Shown: positions 33,668 to 42,847, numbered from the stretch's first letter. The stretch: DNA of 64,000 bases from Pandoraea terrae (GCF_902459695.1 NZ_CABPRZ010000002.1:186001-250000), one strand, 5' to 3'. Numbers and translations are program-made. Notes: generated from the sequence alone by a model not told the origin.

Positions 33668-35209
33668 ATGAATTCACTGCCAAGCGTCGCGCCCGGGACT
33701 TTTTCTTCATTGCGTCATCCGCATCATGACGGCCGCAGGTCGCGTCTACCGACGGCGACAGCGGCATTCGTCGCGCTTTGGCTGGCAGGTTGCGCTGTCG
33801 GCCCGGACTACAAGGCGCCTGTGGCCGATTTGCCAACGGCCTACGCGCATGCCGATGCGCTGGCCGCCCGGCACGGTGCCTTGCCCGCGCCGTCGATCGA
33901 TCGCTGGTGGTCGGGTTTCGACGATCCCGCGCTCACGCGCATCGTCGAGCGCGCCCTTGCGGAAAACCTCGATCTCGCCGCCGCGATGGCGCGCGTGACA
34001 CAGGCGCGCGCGGCAGCACAAGGTGCGGGGGCGCGTCTGTTGCCGGACGTCAACCTGAACGGCTCCGCCGTGCGCCAGCATCAATCGCTCGACAGCCCGT
34101 TGGGCAAGCTCGCGAGCGCACAGCCGGGCTACAACCGCAACCAGACGGTCTATGACATCGGCGCCGGGGCAAGTTGGGAGCTGGACCTGTTCGGCGGCTT
34201 GCGGCGCGGTGCGGAAGCGGCGAGCGCAGAGGCCCAGGCGGCGCAAGCGGACAGTGCGGGCGTGCGCGTCACCATTGCCGGCGAAGCGGCGGACGCCTAT
34301 TTCCGTGTGCGCAGCGCACAGCGCCGCCTGGCCATCGCACAGGACCAGATCGACACCGAGACGCGACTGCTCGACATCGTCAAGGTGCGCCGTGGGGATG
34401 GACTTGCCACCGAACGCGAAGTCGCCCAGGCGGAAGCGCTCGTCGCCCAGGCGCGCGGCACGTTGCCCCCGTTGCGCATCGAGCGCGAAACGCAATTGAA
34501 CCGTCTGGATGTCTTGATGGGTGCGGCGCCGGGCACCTACGCGCGAGAACTGACCGCCGATGCGGCGCGGGTGGATCGCGTTGCCGCTGTCAGCGGAAAC
34601 GGAAGCGGCGGGCTGGCGGTGCCCGCGATCGAGGATGCCGGCGGGCCGGCCGCCCTGCTTCGGCGACGTCCCGATGTCATCGCCGCCGAGCGGCGCCTGG
34701 CCGCCACCAACGCACGCATCGGTGCGGCCGTGGCCGAGTATTACCCCAAGGTGTCCCTGTCCGGCGTGCTCGGCTTCGAGACGCTGGCCGGCGGCCGTGT
34801 GCCGAGCGCCGCGACATTCCAACCGTTGGCCGCGCTCGGCGTGCGTTGGCGGTTATTCGATTTCGGACGCGTCGATGCCGAGGTCGCGCAGGCCAAGGGG
34901 GCGAACGCCGAAGCGCTGGCGCGTTACCGCGCGTCGATGTTGCGGGCGACCGAGGACGTTGAAAATGCGATCGTCACCCTGACTGAGCTTGAGAACCAAA
35001 GCGCGGACCTGTCGATCGAGGTCAAGGCACAGACCCGGGCGCGCGACAGCGCGCAAGACGCCTACAAAGGCGGCGCAGTCAGCCTCTATGAAGTTCTGGA
35101 TGCCAACAGACAGTTGTTGGCCGCCCGCGACAGCCAGGCGCGCGTGCATGCCGACAACGCACGCGCGGCCGTCGCCACCTTCCGCGCCTTGGGCGGCGGT
35201 TGGGAATAA
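33668..35209 (+). CDS. NodT-family outer-membrane efflux lipoprotein
   Basis: A 513-residue TolC-like channel from ATG 33668. A frame upstream (ATG 33608) would add 20 residues unlike a signal. The lipoprotein signal ends in LWLAGCAVGPDYK, the usual NodT/OprM start. Two OEP domains follow, with the conserved WWSGFDDPAL, ENLDLAAAMARVTQARA, and later LRRRPDVIAAERRLAATNAR and YKGGAVSLYEVLDANRQL. It is divergent from the adaptor/exporter operon and completes the pump. The usual stop-proximal region (FRALGGGWE) is intact. Confidence 0.92.
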   Translation: MNSLPSVAPGTFSSLRHPHHDGRRSRLPTATAAFVALWLAGCAVGPDYKAPVADLPTAYAHADALAARHGALPAPSIDRWWSGFDDPALTRIVERALAENLDLAAAMARVTQARAAAQGAGARLLPDVNLNGSAVRQHQSLDSPLGKLASAQPGYNRNQTVYDIGAGASWELDLFGGLRRGAEAASAEAQAAQADSAGVRVTIAGEAADAYFRVRSAQRRLAIAQDQIDTETRLLDIVKVRRGDGLATEREVAQAEALVAQARGTLPPLRIERETQLNRLDVLMGAAPGTYARELTADAARVDRVAAVSGNGSGGLAVPAIEDAGGPAALLRRRPDVIAAERRLAATNARIGAAVAEYYPKVSLSGVLGFETLAGGRVPSAATFQPLAALGVRWRLFDFGRVDAEVAQAKGANAEALARYRASMLRATEDVENAIVTLTELENQSADLSIEVKAQTRARDSAQDAYKGGAVSLYEVLDANRQLLAARDSQARVHADNARAAVATFRALGGGWE

Positions 35210-35306
35210 CGCCGGCAACAGGACAACCGGCCGCGCACGCCACCAGATACGGCTCCGCCATATGTCCTGTCGCCTGAGTCTTGCGGCACGTGGTGACCGC
35301 GCAACC

Positions 35307-36761
35307 TTACGCCGCCGCCTTCATCATGTCCTCGATCACCTTCTTCGCATCGCCGAACACCATCATCGTCTTGTCCATGTAGAACAGGTCGTTGTCGAGA
35401 CCGGCGTAACCCGCCGCCATCGAGCGTTTGTTGACGATGACCGTGCGTGCCTTATACGCCTCGATGATCGGCATGCCCGCGATCGGCGACTTCGGATCGT
35501 TCTTCGCCGCCGGATTCACCACGTCGTTCGCACCGAGTACCAGCACGACGTCGACCTGACCGAACTCGCCGTTGATGTCGTCCATTTCGTAGACCATGTC
35601 GTACGGCACTTCGGCTTCGGCAAGCAGCACGTTCATGTGTCCCGGCATCCGTCCGGCCACCGGGTGAATCGCGTATTTCACCTCGATGCCCTTCTCGACC
35701 AGCTTGTCCGTGAGTTCCTTCAACGCATGCTGGGCACGCGCCACCGCCAGCCCATAACCCGGCACGATCACCACGGTTTGCGCATTGCCGAGCATGAACG
35801 ATGCGTCGTCTGCCGAACCGGATTTCACCGGACGTTGCTCCGCCGACCCGCCTGCCGCCGCCGCGCCCGCTTCGCTCCCGAAGCCGCCAAGAATCACGTT
35901 GAAGAACGAGCGGTTCATCGCCCGGCACATGATGTACGACAGGATCGCACCCGACGCTCCCACCAGCGAGCCCGCGATGATCAGCATCGGATTGTTCAGC
36001 GAGAAGCCGATGCCCGCTGCCGCCCAGCCCGAATACGAGTTGAGCATCGACACCACCACTGGCATATCCGCGCCGCCAATCGGGATGATAATCAGCACAC
36101 CGAGCACGAACGCGATCACCGTCATGATGATGAACGGCAGCCACGACTGCGTGAGGAAGAAGATCACGCCGAAGCCGAGCATCGCGATGGCCAGCATCAG
36201 GTTGACCATGTGCTGGCCCGGGAACACCACCGGTGCGCCCTGGAACAGGCGGAACTTGTTCTTGCCCGACAGCTTGCCGAACGCGATCACCGACCCGGAG
36301 AACGTAATCGCACCGACAAACGTGCCGATGAACAACTCGACGCGATTGCCGTACGGCAGGAAGCCCGGAATCGGATTCCCGGCATCGACGAGACCGAAGG
36401 CCGACGGCTCCGACACCACCGCATAGGCAATGCACACGGCGGCGAGACCGATCAGCGAGTGCATCGCCGCGACCAGTTCCGGCATCTTGGTCATCTCGAC
36501 GCGTGCCGCGACGAACGCGCCGATCGCGCCGCCGACAATCAGCGCGGCAAACAGCAGGCCGAATCCGAGCGCCAGATTCGAGCCGAGCCCTGCGGCCTGC
36601 TTAGCGATCAGCGCAATGGTCGTGAGAATGGCAATTGCCATCCCGACCATGCCGAAGGTATTGCCGGTGCGCGCGGTCTTCGGATTCGACAGCCCCTTGA
36701 GCGCCTGGATGAAGCAGACCGACGCGACCAGATAAAGCAGCGTGACGAGGTTCAGGCTCAT
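35307..36761 (-). CDS. pntB: NAD(P) transhydrogenase subunit beta
   Basis: A 484-residue protein. An N-terminal membrane domain of about nine helices (from LVTLLYLVASVCFIQALKGL) precedes the NADP(H)-binding domain III with VVIVPGYGLAVARAQHALKE, HPVAGRMPGHMNVLLAEA and LVLGANDVVNPAAKNDPKSP. The ATG shares one base with the TAA of the preceding small subunit (TAATG). Role: proton-driven hydride transfer from NADH to NADP+. Leftward order alpha1-alpha2-beta is the three-subunit bacterial form. Confidence 0.95.
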   Translation of the reverse strand: MSLNLVTLLYLVASVCFIQALKGLSNPKTARTGNTFGMVGMAIAILTTIALIAKQAAGLGSNLALGFGLLFAALIVGGAIGAFVAARVEMTKMPELVAAMHSLIGLAAVCIAYAVVSEPSAFGLVDAGNPIPGFLPYGNRVELFIGTFVGAITFSGSVIAFGKLSGKNKFRLFQGAPVVFPGQHMVNLMLAIAMLGFGVIFFLTQSWLPFIIMTVIAFVLGVLIIIPIGGADMPVVVSMLNSYSGWAAAGIGFSLNNPMLIIAGSLVGASGAILSYIMCRAMNRSFFNVILGGFGSEAGAAAAGGSAEQRPVKSGSADDASFMLGNAQTVVIVPGYGLAVARAQHALKELTDKLVEKGIEVKYAIHPVAGRMPGHMNVLLAEAEVPYDMVYEMDDINGEFGQVDVVLVLGANDVVNPAAKNDPKSPIAGMPIIEAYKARTVIVNKRSMAAGYAGLDNDLFYMDKTMMVFGDAKKVIEDMMKAAA

Positions 36762-37087
36762 TACGCGTTCTCCTTGGCGGCTGCGGGGAGCTTGTTCGGC
36801 GCTTTCTTCCTGAACATCTCCAGCATTCGCCTTGTCACGAGAAAGCCGCCGAGCACGTTGACCGCCGCGAGCGCGACGGCCAGCGTGCCGAAGCACTTGC
36901 CGGGCGTACCCAAAGTGAGGCCCGCGGCCAGCATCGCACCGACGATCACGATCGCGGAGATCGCGTTGGTCACGGCCATCAGGGGCGTGTGCAGCGCAGG
37001 CGTGACGTTCCAGACGACGTGGTAGCCGACGTAAATCGCCAGCACGAAGATGATCAGGTTGATAACGGTGTGATTGATGACTTCCAT
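36761..37087 (-). CDS. pntAB: NAD(P) transhydrogenase subunit alpha part 2
   Basis: A 108-residue membrane protein with three to four helices (NLIIFVLAIYVGYHVVWNVT, PLMAVTNAISAIVIVGAMLA). This is the domain that forms the C-terminal part of PntA in E. coli but is a separate chain here. ATG 37087 is preceded by AGGAGAAGG. An ATG at 37114 would add nine residues before the conserved region. It lies 32 bases after the alpha1 gene stop and overlaps pntB by one base. Confidence 0.93.
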   Translation of the reverse strand: MEVINHTVINLIIFVLAIYVGYHVVWNVTPALHTPLMAVTNAISAIVIVGAMLAAGLTLGTPGKCFGTLAVALAAVNVLGGFLVTRRMLEMFRKKAPNKLPAAAKENA

Positions 37088-37119
37088 TCCCTTCTCCTTT
37101 GTCCCATGCGACATCGTTG

Positions 37120-38265
37120 CTATGCCTTGCGCGTGACAGCGCCGTCGCGGGCCAGCAGCGTGGCCGAGACGATGTCGTCCGCGAGATCGATGTTCAGTGC
37201 GCCTTCCTTGGTGATGATCAGCTTGAGGAAGTCGAGCAGGTTGCGTGCGTAAAGCGACGACGCGTCAGCCGGCACCATCGAGGCCAGATTCGTATAGCCG
37301 ACGATCTGCACGCCGTTATCCGTCACGACGACCTCGTCCGGCTGGGTGAGCGGACAGTTTCCGCCGCGGCGTCCGTCAATGACCGGGCCGCGTCCCGCAG
37401 CGAGGTCGACAATCACTGAGCCTGCCTTCATTGCCTGCACCGTATCCACGGAGATCAACGTCGGTGCGGGACGGCCCGGAATAAGCGCCGTCGAGATCAC
37501 GATGTCCGCGTGTTTGGCCCGTTCATGCACAAGCGCCGACTGACGTGCGAGCCACGAAGGCGGCATCGGCCGCGCATAGCCGCCCACGCCTTCCGCCGCT
37601 TCACGCTCCTCATCGGTTTCGTAGGGCACATCGAGAAACCTCGCGCCGAGCGATTCGATCTGCTCTTTCACAGCGGGGCGCACGTCGGAGGCCTCGACCA
37701 CCCCGCCAAGACGCTTTGCAGTCGCAATCGCCTGCAAGCCCGCGACACCTACGCCTAGCACCAGCACGCGCGCCGCCTTCACGGTGCCCGCTGCCGTCAT
37801 CAGCATGGGCATAAAGCGCGGATAATAGTGCGCGGCAATCAGCACGGCCTTATAGCCGGCGATGTTGCTTTGTGACGAAAGAACGTCCAGGCTTTGCGCG
37901 CGCGTCGTGCGCGGCGCGGCTTCGAGCGCGAACGCGGTCACCCCTGCCGCTGCGAGCCGCTTGGCGTTCTCCGTGTCGAACGGGTCGAGCATGCCCGCCA
38001 GCACCGCCCCGGGTTTCATCAAAGGCAATTCGTCGGCTGTCGGCGAAGCGACCTTCAATACGATCTGTGCGCCATAGGCCGCAGCTGCATCGCCAATCTG
38101 CGCACCCGCATTCCGGTACGCGTCGTCCGTGTAGTGCGCACACTCGCCGGCACCAGCCTCGACAGTCACACCATGCCCTTGAGCGACGAGCTTTTTGACG
38201 GTCTCCGGCGTTGCCGCAACCAATGCCTGGCGGTCTCTCGACTCAGCGGGTATTCCAATCTGCAT
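37120..38265 (-). CDS. pntAA: NAD(P) transhydrogenase subunit alpha part 1
   Basis: A 381-residue soluble NAD(H)-binding subunit (domain I), homologous to alanine dehydrogenase. It starts MQIGIPAESRDRQALVAATP. The Rossmann motif LVLGVGVAGLQAIATAKRLG follows, as do SNIAGYKAVLIAAHYYPRFM and VIVDLAAGRGPVIDGRRGGN. A start at 38286 would add seven residues. It is the first gene of the pnt operon. Domains I, II and III are encoded separately or in pntB, as in many betaproteobacteria. Confidence 0.95.
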   Translation of the reverse strand: MQIGIPAESRDRQALVAATPETVKKLVAQGHGVTVEAGAGECAHYTDDAYRNAGAQIGDAAAAYGAQIVLKVASPTADELPLMKPGAVLAGMLDPFDTENAKRLAAAGVTAFALEAAPRTTRAQSLDVLSSQSNIAGYKAVLIAAHYYPRFMPMLMTAAGTVKAARVLVLGVGVAGLQAIATAKRLGGVVEASDVRPAVKEQIESLGARFLDVPYETDEEREAAEGVGGYARPMPPSWLARQSALVHERAKHADIVISTALIPGRPAPTLISVDTVQAMKAGSVIVDLAAGRGPVIDGRRGGNCPLTQPDEVVVTDNGVQIVGYTNLASMVPADASSLYARNLLDFLKLIITKEGALNIDLADDIVSATLLARDGAVTRKA

Positions 38266-38411
38266 GTCCAACCTCACGTTGCGCATATCTGCGCGATACT
38301 GTTTTCACACTGATGATCCACACCACCGGCCCGCAGTCGCGGGCGCGGATGGTGGTGGCGCGCGAAACATCTGCCAAACCAACGCCCGCCGCATTCCGGT
38401 CACACCTTTGG

Positions 38412-39536
38412 TCAGAAGAGATGCCTGATGCCGAACTCCACGCCGAGCTGATTCGACCCGGGATGCGGCGCCGCAGGGACCGCACTTGAGGCCGACACCG
38501 AGTAAATGCCCTGCTTGCCGCTGTTCTTCATGTAGGCGAATACGCCGTAGAGCGCGGTCCGCTTGCTGAGGTTGTAGTTGGCCCGCACGGTGCCCATCAT
38601 GCCGTCGGCGTCGTAGGCGCTGTCACTGATATGCGAGACCTGCGCATCGAAGGCCCATGCGCCGTAGGGCACCGATGCGCCGAGGTATTCGATGTCGATT
38701 TTGGCCGACCGTGCGTCACCCTCGACTCGCCGGTGCAGCCATCCCGCGCCCACACGCACCGAGCTGATATTCAGGTGCGCAGCCAGTTGGTAGCGTCGGT
38801 CGGTATCGCTGGACTTCGTGAAGGCGATACCTGCCGCACCCGGGACGACGGTGATGGGCGTCGCACCCGCACCGCCGCGCTGCTCGTCGTAGGTCGCAGC
38901 CACGCCCCATGCGTTGCCTTCGTACTTGAGCATCGCCGAGATCGCGCGACAGGCAAGTAAGTCATTGCCAGTCTGACCCAGACAATTTCCCGCTGCACTT
39001 GAATCGCGTCCGGTCGAATAGCTCGCGCCGACAGTGACCCCGGAAAACGTGCCCATGTAAACCACGTCGTTATCGAAGCGCGCAGCAAGCAGATACGGAT
39101 CGAACGACGCCAGGCCACCGAATCCACCCGCGCCGATGATGTTCGACTCCGCCATGCCCCAGTTCGTCATGCTGTACTGTCGGCCAAACGTGAGTTGCCC
39201 CCATACGCCACTCAAGCCGACGTAAGACTGCCGACCGAATAGCCGGCCGCCCTGTTGAAGCGCACCGTTTGACACAGAAATGCCGCTTTCGAGCGCGAAG
39301 ACCGCTTTTAATCCGCCACCAAGATCCTCTGCCCCTCGCAATCCCCAGCGCGACGGCACGTCTCCCCCGCCGATCACGGGCATTCGCGCAACGGAACCAC
39401 CCGTGGGTGTGGCATGCGTGAAATACTCAATGCCGGTATCGACGATCCCATACAGCGTGACCGAGCTTTGCGCAATCGCCGGTGCCGAAGCAATGGCCGC
39501 CGCCACTGCAGCCAGCGACGTCGTAACCTTTTTCAT
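38412..39536 (-). CDS. OmpC-type general porin
   Basis: A 374-residue outer-membrane porin of the betaproteobacterial trimeric family. The signal peptide MKKVTTSLAAVAAAIASAPA is cleaved before QSSVTLYGIVDTGIEY. Beta-strand signatures such as SRWGLRGAEDLGGGLKAVFA and GLSGVWGQLTFGRQY follow, ending in the outer-membrane terminal GVEFGIRHLF. It lies 125 bases beyond the dioxygenase gene in the same direction, so it may belong to the catabolic island as an uptake pore, although it could have its own promoter. Confidence 0.92.
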   Translation of the reverse strand: MKKVTTSLAAVAAAIASAPAIAQSSVTLYGIVDTGIEYFTHATPTGGSVARMPVIGGGDVPSRWGLRGAEDLGGGLKAVFALESGISVSNGALQQGGRLFGRQSYVGLSGVWGQLTFGRQYSMTNWGMAESNIIGAGGFGGLASFDPYLLAARFDNDVVYMGTFSGVTVGASYSTGRDSSAAGNCLGQTGNDLLACRAISAMLKYEGNAWGVAATYDEQRGGAGATPITVVPGAAGIAFTKSSDTDRRYQLAAHLNISSVRVGAGWLHRRVEGDARSAKIDIEYLGASVPYGAWAFDAQVSHISDSAYDADGMMGTVRANYNLSKRTALYGVFAYMKNSGKQGIYSVSASSAVPAAPHPGSNQLGVEFGIRHLF

Positions 39537-39661
39537 CTACCCCCCCTTTGTGCTGATTTTCTCAATTTGCTTTAAAGTTAGCATGCCTAATCAACTAAAA
39601 TTCGACCCATCCTGTCATTCATCTCATCCGGCCGCCTGCCGATGCGCGATCCGGCGATGCC

Positions 39662-40456
39662 TCAGACCGGCACTTCTCCCTCCAGCGTAATACGGTTCAA
39701 CACGCGTTCCGCTTCGCCATAGTCATGCACGGCATAGTGCATGGTGCAGCGGTTGTCCCACATGACGACGTCCCCCACCTGCCACATGTGGCGGTAGACG
39801 TTGTCGGGCGTCGTGGAGTGTTCGTACAGGAAGTCGAGCAACGGCCGGCTCTCGGCAACGGTCATTCCCTCGATCTGCTGCGCCGTGTCCGGATGGCCTA
39901 CATAAAGTGCCTTGCGGTGCGTCTCAGGGTGGGTGCGAACGATGGGATGCACCGCCGACGGAATCTTGTCGATACCTCTCATCCGGGCGAGCCGCAGGCC
40001 TGTGAACCGTGCACGCAAGCCCTCGAGCATGCGCTGCATGGCCGGCGACAGGCGCTCGTAGGAGACATACTGATTGCACCACATCGTATCGCCGCCATGC
40101 GGCACGACGACGGCAGAAAGAATCGAGATCTTCGGCGGAACGGGTGTATAGATCGAGTCGGAATGCCACGCTTCCGTAGATGCCGTCTCCTTGGGAATCT
40201 TCGTGACCTGGATCAGGCCGGGGAAGCCAGGCACCGACGGGTCCAATGGGTTGTTTTGCGCCGGGTTGCCCCAGAGCCTGGCGAACTCGACGTGCGCCCC
40301 AGGTTGCAGGAACTGCCCGCGGTAGACAAGCACACCGTGCTCGAGAAAAGCGCGATGCAGCACTTCGAATACATCGCGGGTGACGGGCTCGTTGAGATTG
40401 ACACCTTCAACCAGCCCGCCTACCGAGCCAGTCAACGGTGTAATTTGGATGCTCAT
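39662..40456 (-). CDS. TauD/TfdA-family 2-oxoglutarate-dependent dioxygenase
   Basis: A 264-residue Fe(II)/2-oxoglutarate oxygenase. Iron ligands are visible as TEAWHSDSIY (HxD, about residues 95-99) and the distal His in NRCTMHYAVHDYGEAERVLN, which also holds the Arg that binds 2-oxoglutarate. LVYRGQFLQPGAHVEFARLW is typical of TauD/TfdA. AGGAGA precedes the ATG. It follows the quinone-oxidoreductase gene by 40 bases in the leftward arm of the island. Substrates of this family include taurine, aryloxyalkanoates and sulfonates, and the actual one here is unknown. Confidence 0.9.
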   Translation of the reverse strand: MSIQITPLTGSVGGLVEGVNLNEPVTRDVFEVLHRAFLEHGVLVYRGQFLQPGAHVEFARLWGNPAQNNPLDPSVPGFPGLIQVTKIPKETASTEAWHSDSIYTPVPPKISILSAVVVPHGGDTMWCNQYVSYERLSPAMQRMLEGLRARFTGLRLARMRGIDKIPSAVHPIVRTHPETHRKALYVGHPDTAQQIEGMTVAESRPLLDFLYEHSTTPDNVYRHMWQVGDVVMWDNRCTMHYAVHDYGEAERVLNRITLEGEVPV

Positions 40457-40496
40457 TGAAATCTCCTGTAAATCGATAGCATCAAACCAGGCGAAC

Positions 40497-41468
40497 TCAT
40501 GCGACCGTCAGCACGATCTTTCCGACATGCTGATCAAGCTGCATGTACGCGTGCGCGTCTGCGATCTCGTCGATCGCAAACGTGCGGTCGATCGGCAAGC
40601 GGATACGGCCTGCTTCGAGAAACGGCAGCAAGTCGCGCGCGCACGCCTGGATACATTCGAGCCGTTCCTGCTCCGTACGCGTGCGGAACGTCACGCCGAT
40701 CAGCTTCAGGCGCTTGAGCCATAGCTTCGTCAGGTCGATCTGGGCCGTCGCTGAGCCAAGACGCGCGATATTGACGAGCCGCCCTCTGACCGCCAGGCTG
40801 TCCATGTTCGCCTCGAATACCGGGCCGCCGACGGTGTCGATGATCACGTCGACACCGCGCTTGTCGGTTGCGGCCATCACAACCTCGAGCTGCGACTCAC
40901 GCGACGAATCGATGCCGACATCGACGCCGAACTGGCGAAGCTTCTCGAGCTTCGCCGCGGAGCGGGATGTCGCGATCACGGGCTTCGCGCCCAGCAACGA
41001 GGCAATCTGAATTGCCGCCATCGCCACGCCCCCCGACGCGCCATTAACCAGAATCGACTCGCCCTTGCGAAGCTCCCCGTTCGTCACGACCGCATCGTGC
41101 GCGGTGATAAAAACGTTTGGGAAAGCGGCCGCATCGACCCATGAAAGGTTTTCCGGCACCGGCATCAGCGCAAGCGGGTCGAGGACGGCGTATTCCGCCT
41201 GACAGCCCTTGCCGTGACCCATCACGCGATCACCTTCGCGCCAGCCGGTGACCCCCTCGCCAACCTGCGCGACCTCGCCAGCCAGCTCGACGCCGGCGGT
41301 AATCGCGTTGCCCGAACGGAGTTCGCGCGCCTGGTTGATCTCGCCGCGATTCAATCCCGCGGCACGGACCCTGACAAGCACCTGTCCAGCCCCGACCTGC
41401 GGCACGGGGATGTCCTGCACTTCCACTTTGCCGCCTTGCGGCGTCGGCACTACTCGCACTGCTTTCAC
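40497..41468 (-). CDS. Zinc-free MDR/quinone-oxidoreductase-like dehydrogenase
   Basis: A 323-residue medium-chain dehydrogenase starting at GTG 41468 behind a strong GGAGGAG. The GroES-like half has VRAAGLNRGEINQAR and ELAGEVAQVGEGVTGWREGD. The Rossmann half has LVNGASGGVAMAAIQIASLL and VDVIIDTVGGP. Zinc-ligand cysteines of classical alcohol dehydrogenases are absent, so it is of the NADPH:quinone reductase/zeta-crystallin type. It is third in the leftward arm after the two small paralogous genes. Confidence 0.9.
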   Translation of the reverse strand: MKAVRVVPTPQGGKVEVQDIPVPQVGAGQVLVRVRAAGLNRGEINQARELRSGNAITAGVELAGEVAQVGEGVTGWREGDRVMGHGKGCQAEYAVLDPLALMPVPENLSWVDAAAFPNVFITAHDAVVTNGELRKGESILVNGASGGVAMAAIQIASLLGAKPVIATSRSAAKLEKLRQFGVDVGIDSSRESQLEVVMAATDKRGVDVIIDTVGGPVFEANMDSLAVRGRLVNIARLGSATAQIDLTKLWLKRLKLIGVTFRTRTEQERLECIQACARDLLPFLEAGRIRLPIDRTFAIDEIADAHAYMQLDQHVGKIVLTVA

Positions 41469-41509
41469 TGTTGTCTCCTCCTTTGAATACGGGTTGTCTC
41501 CCGTGCCAG

Positions 41510-41875
41510 TCAACTGCCTGCCGTCGCCTTGAGACGGATAGCCGATAGCAACTCACGCGCACGGTCCGCAGCGGCCTGGGCGCCAGGCATATTGCCGCGC
41601 ACGAACGCCGGACGCAGGTCCTCGATTTCGGACAGCGCGCGAACCATCTCCTCGTTTGCCACGCACAGCTTCCGATACGCGTTGACCGTGAGAAGATAGG
41701 TGTGAAAGACATCGCTTTCCGGCTGCGTCGCGCCCATACGGTGCAACGCGGCGTTCAGCCAATGAGTGCCGGCCAGCATCGCCCCTTCGATCTGCATCTC
41801 CGCGTCTTGTGCACCGCATTTCCGCAGCGAGTGCTCGATGCGCCCGGCGGCGGCGATGTGTTGTTCAATGTTCAT
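41510..41875 (-). CDS. Uncharacterised 121-residue protein with GTHWLNAALH motif (paralog 1)
   Basis: I do not recognise the family. The protein looks all-helical, with no signal or membrane segment. Its start MNIEQHIAAAGRIEHSLRK and the motif MLAGTHWLNAALHRMG (about 33-48) parallel the upstream gene product, which has MTGGTHAVNAALHHAG, so the two are likely paralogs. Its ATG lies 11 bases inside the 3' end of that gene. Its position before the oxidoreductase and dioxygenase genes suggests a role in the same catabolic route, perhaps as a small subunit or binding protein (inference). Confidence 0.7.
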   Translation of the reverse strand: MNIEQHIAAAGRIEHSLRKCGAQDAEMQIEGAMLAGTHWLNAALHRMGATQPESDVFHTYLLTVNAYRKLCVANEEMVRALSEIEDLRPAFVRGNMPGAQAAADRARELLSAIRLKATAGS

Positions 41876-42326
41876 GCAACGCTCCTTCCATCCGCTCATT
41901 CAACAGACGAAAACACACCCGCAAAGCCTTGTCGCACTCCTCCACGATCGCAGCCGTCGGTGCGACACCCGCACGTACACAGGGATCGCGATACTGCTCC
42001 ACGACTTCCATCAGATGCATCATCGACGCGATGTCCTCTGGAACGGGTGCCTCGACAACAGGCCGGCCCACATGCAGCACGTCCCCTAAAGGATGAAAGG
42101 CAGCTTGCAACGTGCCATCCGGCTGAGGAACGAGGTAAACCCCTGGCTGCGCCGCGTAGACGTCGTCAGCAGTGGTGATCCCCGCATGGTGCAGTGCAGC
42201 ATTGACGGCATGGGTGCCGCCGGTCATACCGCTCCAGAACCACAACTCGAAATCGTCCAGCGGATCGAAGCGCGCCCGCAGCGCTTCCAGTCTGACGATC
42301 TTCTCCAGATGCGACTTCACGTTCAT
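41865..42326 (-). CDS. Uncharacterised 153-residue protein with GTHAVNAALH motif (paralog 2)
   Basis: First gene of the leftward arm, starting at ATG 42326 with GGAG upstream. The N-terminal third (MNVKSHLEKIVRLEALRARF, DDFELWFWSGMTGGTHAVNA) resembles paralog 1. It then carries an insert of about 45 residues (VYLVPQPDGTLQAAFHPLGD, VLHVGRP) before a helical tail with VVEQYRDPCVRAG. I know no function. The CTATATAG sites begin 81 bases upstream, so this arm is probably controlled together with the dehydratase arm. Confidence 0.7.
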   Translation of the reverse strand: MNVKSHLEKIVRLEALRARFDPLDDFELWFWSGMTGGTHAVNAALHHAGITTADDVYAAQPGVYLVPQPDGTLQAAFHPLGDVLHVGRPVVEAPVPEDIASMMHLMEVVEQYRDPCVRAGVAPTAAIVEECDKALRVCFRLLNERMEGALHEH

Positions 42327-42406
42327 CGGAAATCTCCTTGTCCGTACGCCCGCCGCATTGCAGTGCGTGCTTTGAAAGATAGATGGAGGCCACCCACAAG
42401 TCAACA

Positions 42407-42542
42407 ACTTCTATATAGAAGTAGTTGGAAACACCTATATAGAACATTCCGCGCCAACTCTATTCTATGGCTCATTGATTAAGGAATATTCGGCTTGACT
42501 AACCCCGCGCCGGATCCTACAGTTTGATAAACATCTATATAG
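42407..42542. promoter_or_regulatory. Three CTATATAG operators between the divergent arms
   Basis: ACTTCTATATAGAAGT (42407-42422) is a perfect 16-bp palindrome. CTATATAG recurs at 42435-42442 (in CACCTATATAGAACA) and at 42535-42542, just before the dehydratase small-subunit ATG and overlapping its ribosome-binding region. The core resembles the GTnTAnAC form known for HutC-type GntR regulators, and a HutC-type regulator gene lies 1.5 kb away. The second and third sites are exactly 100 bases apart. Confidence 0.7.
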
Positions 42543-42552
42543 GAGTTAAACA

Positions 42553-42843
42553 ATGCCTCGTGCGATCGTGCTCAACCCGTCAGACAATGTCGCCACACTG
42601 CTCGATTCAGGAAGCGTCGGCGACGCCTGCGTTCTTCAGGGTGAACGCTCAGGTGAGGTCACGCTGCGGCAAGACGTGCCATTCGGGCACAAGGTCTGCA
42701 TTGCGCAGACCCCTGGTGGCGCGGAAATCCTCAAATACGGCCAGGTCATCGGCACCGCGCGCACGTCGCTGGCAGTCGGCGAACATGCGCATGTACACAA
42801 CATCGACTCGACCCGCGGACGCGGCGATCTGAATACGAGGTAA
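42553..42843 (+). CDS. UxaA-type dehydratase small subunit (SAF domain)
   Basis: A 96-residue protein that is essentially one SAF domain: VATLLDSGSVGDACVLQGER, VPFGHKVCIAQTPGGAEILK and GEHAHVHNIDSTRGRG. It corresponds to the N-terminal domain of altronate dehydratase (UxaA) and to the small subunit of sulfolactate sulfo-lyase (SuyA). It is 4 bases upstream of the large-subunit gene. These two-part enzymes eliminate water or sulfite from a 2-hydroxy acid substituted at C3 to give a 2-oxo acid. The AGGAG ribosome-binding site overlaps the third CTATATAG operator. Confidence 0.87.
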   Translation: MPRAIVLNPSDNVATLLDSGSVGDACVLQGERSGEVTLRQDVPFGHKVCIAQTPGGAEILKYGQVIGTARTSLAVGEHAHVHNIDSTRGRGDLNTR

Positions 42844-42847
42844 GCAG

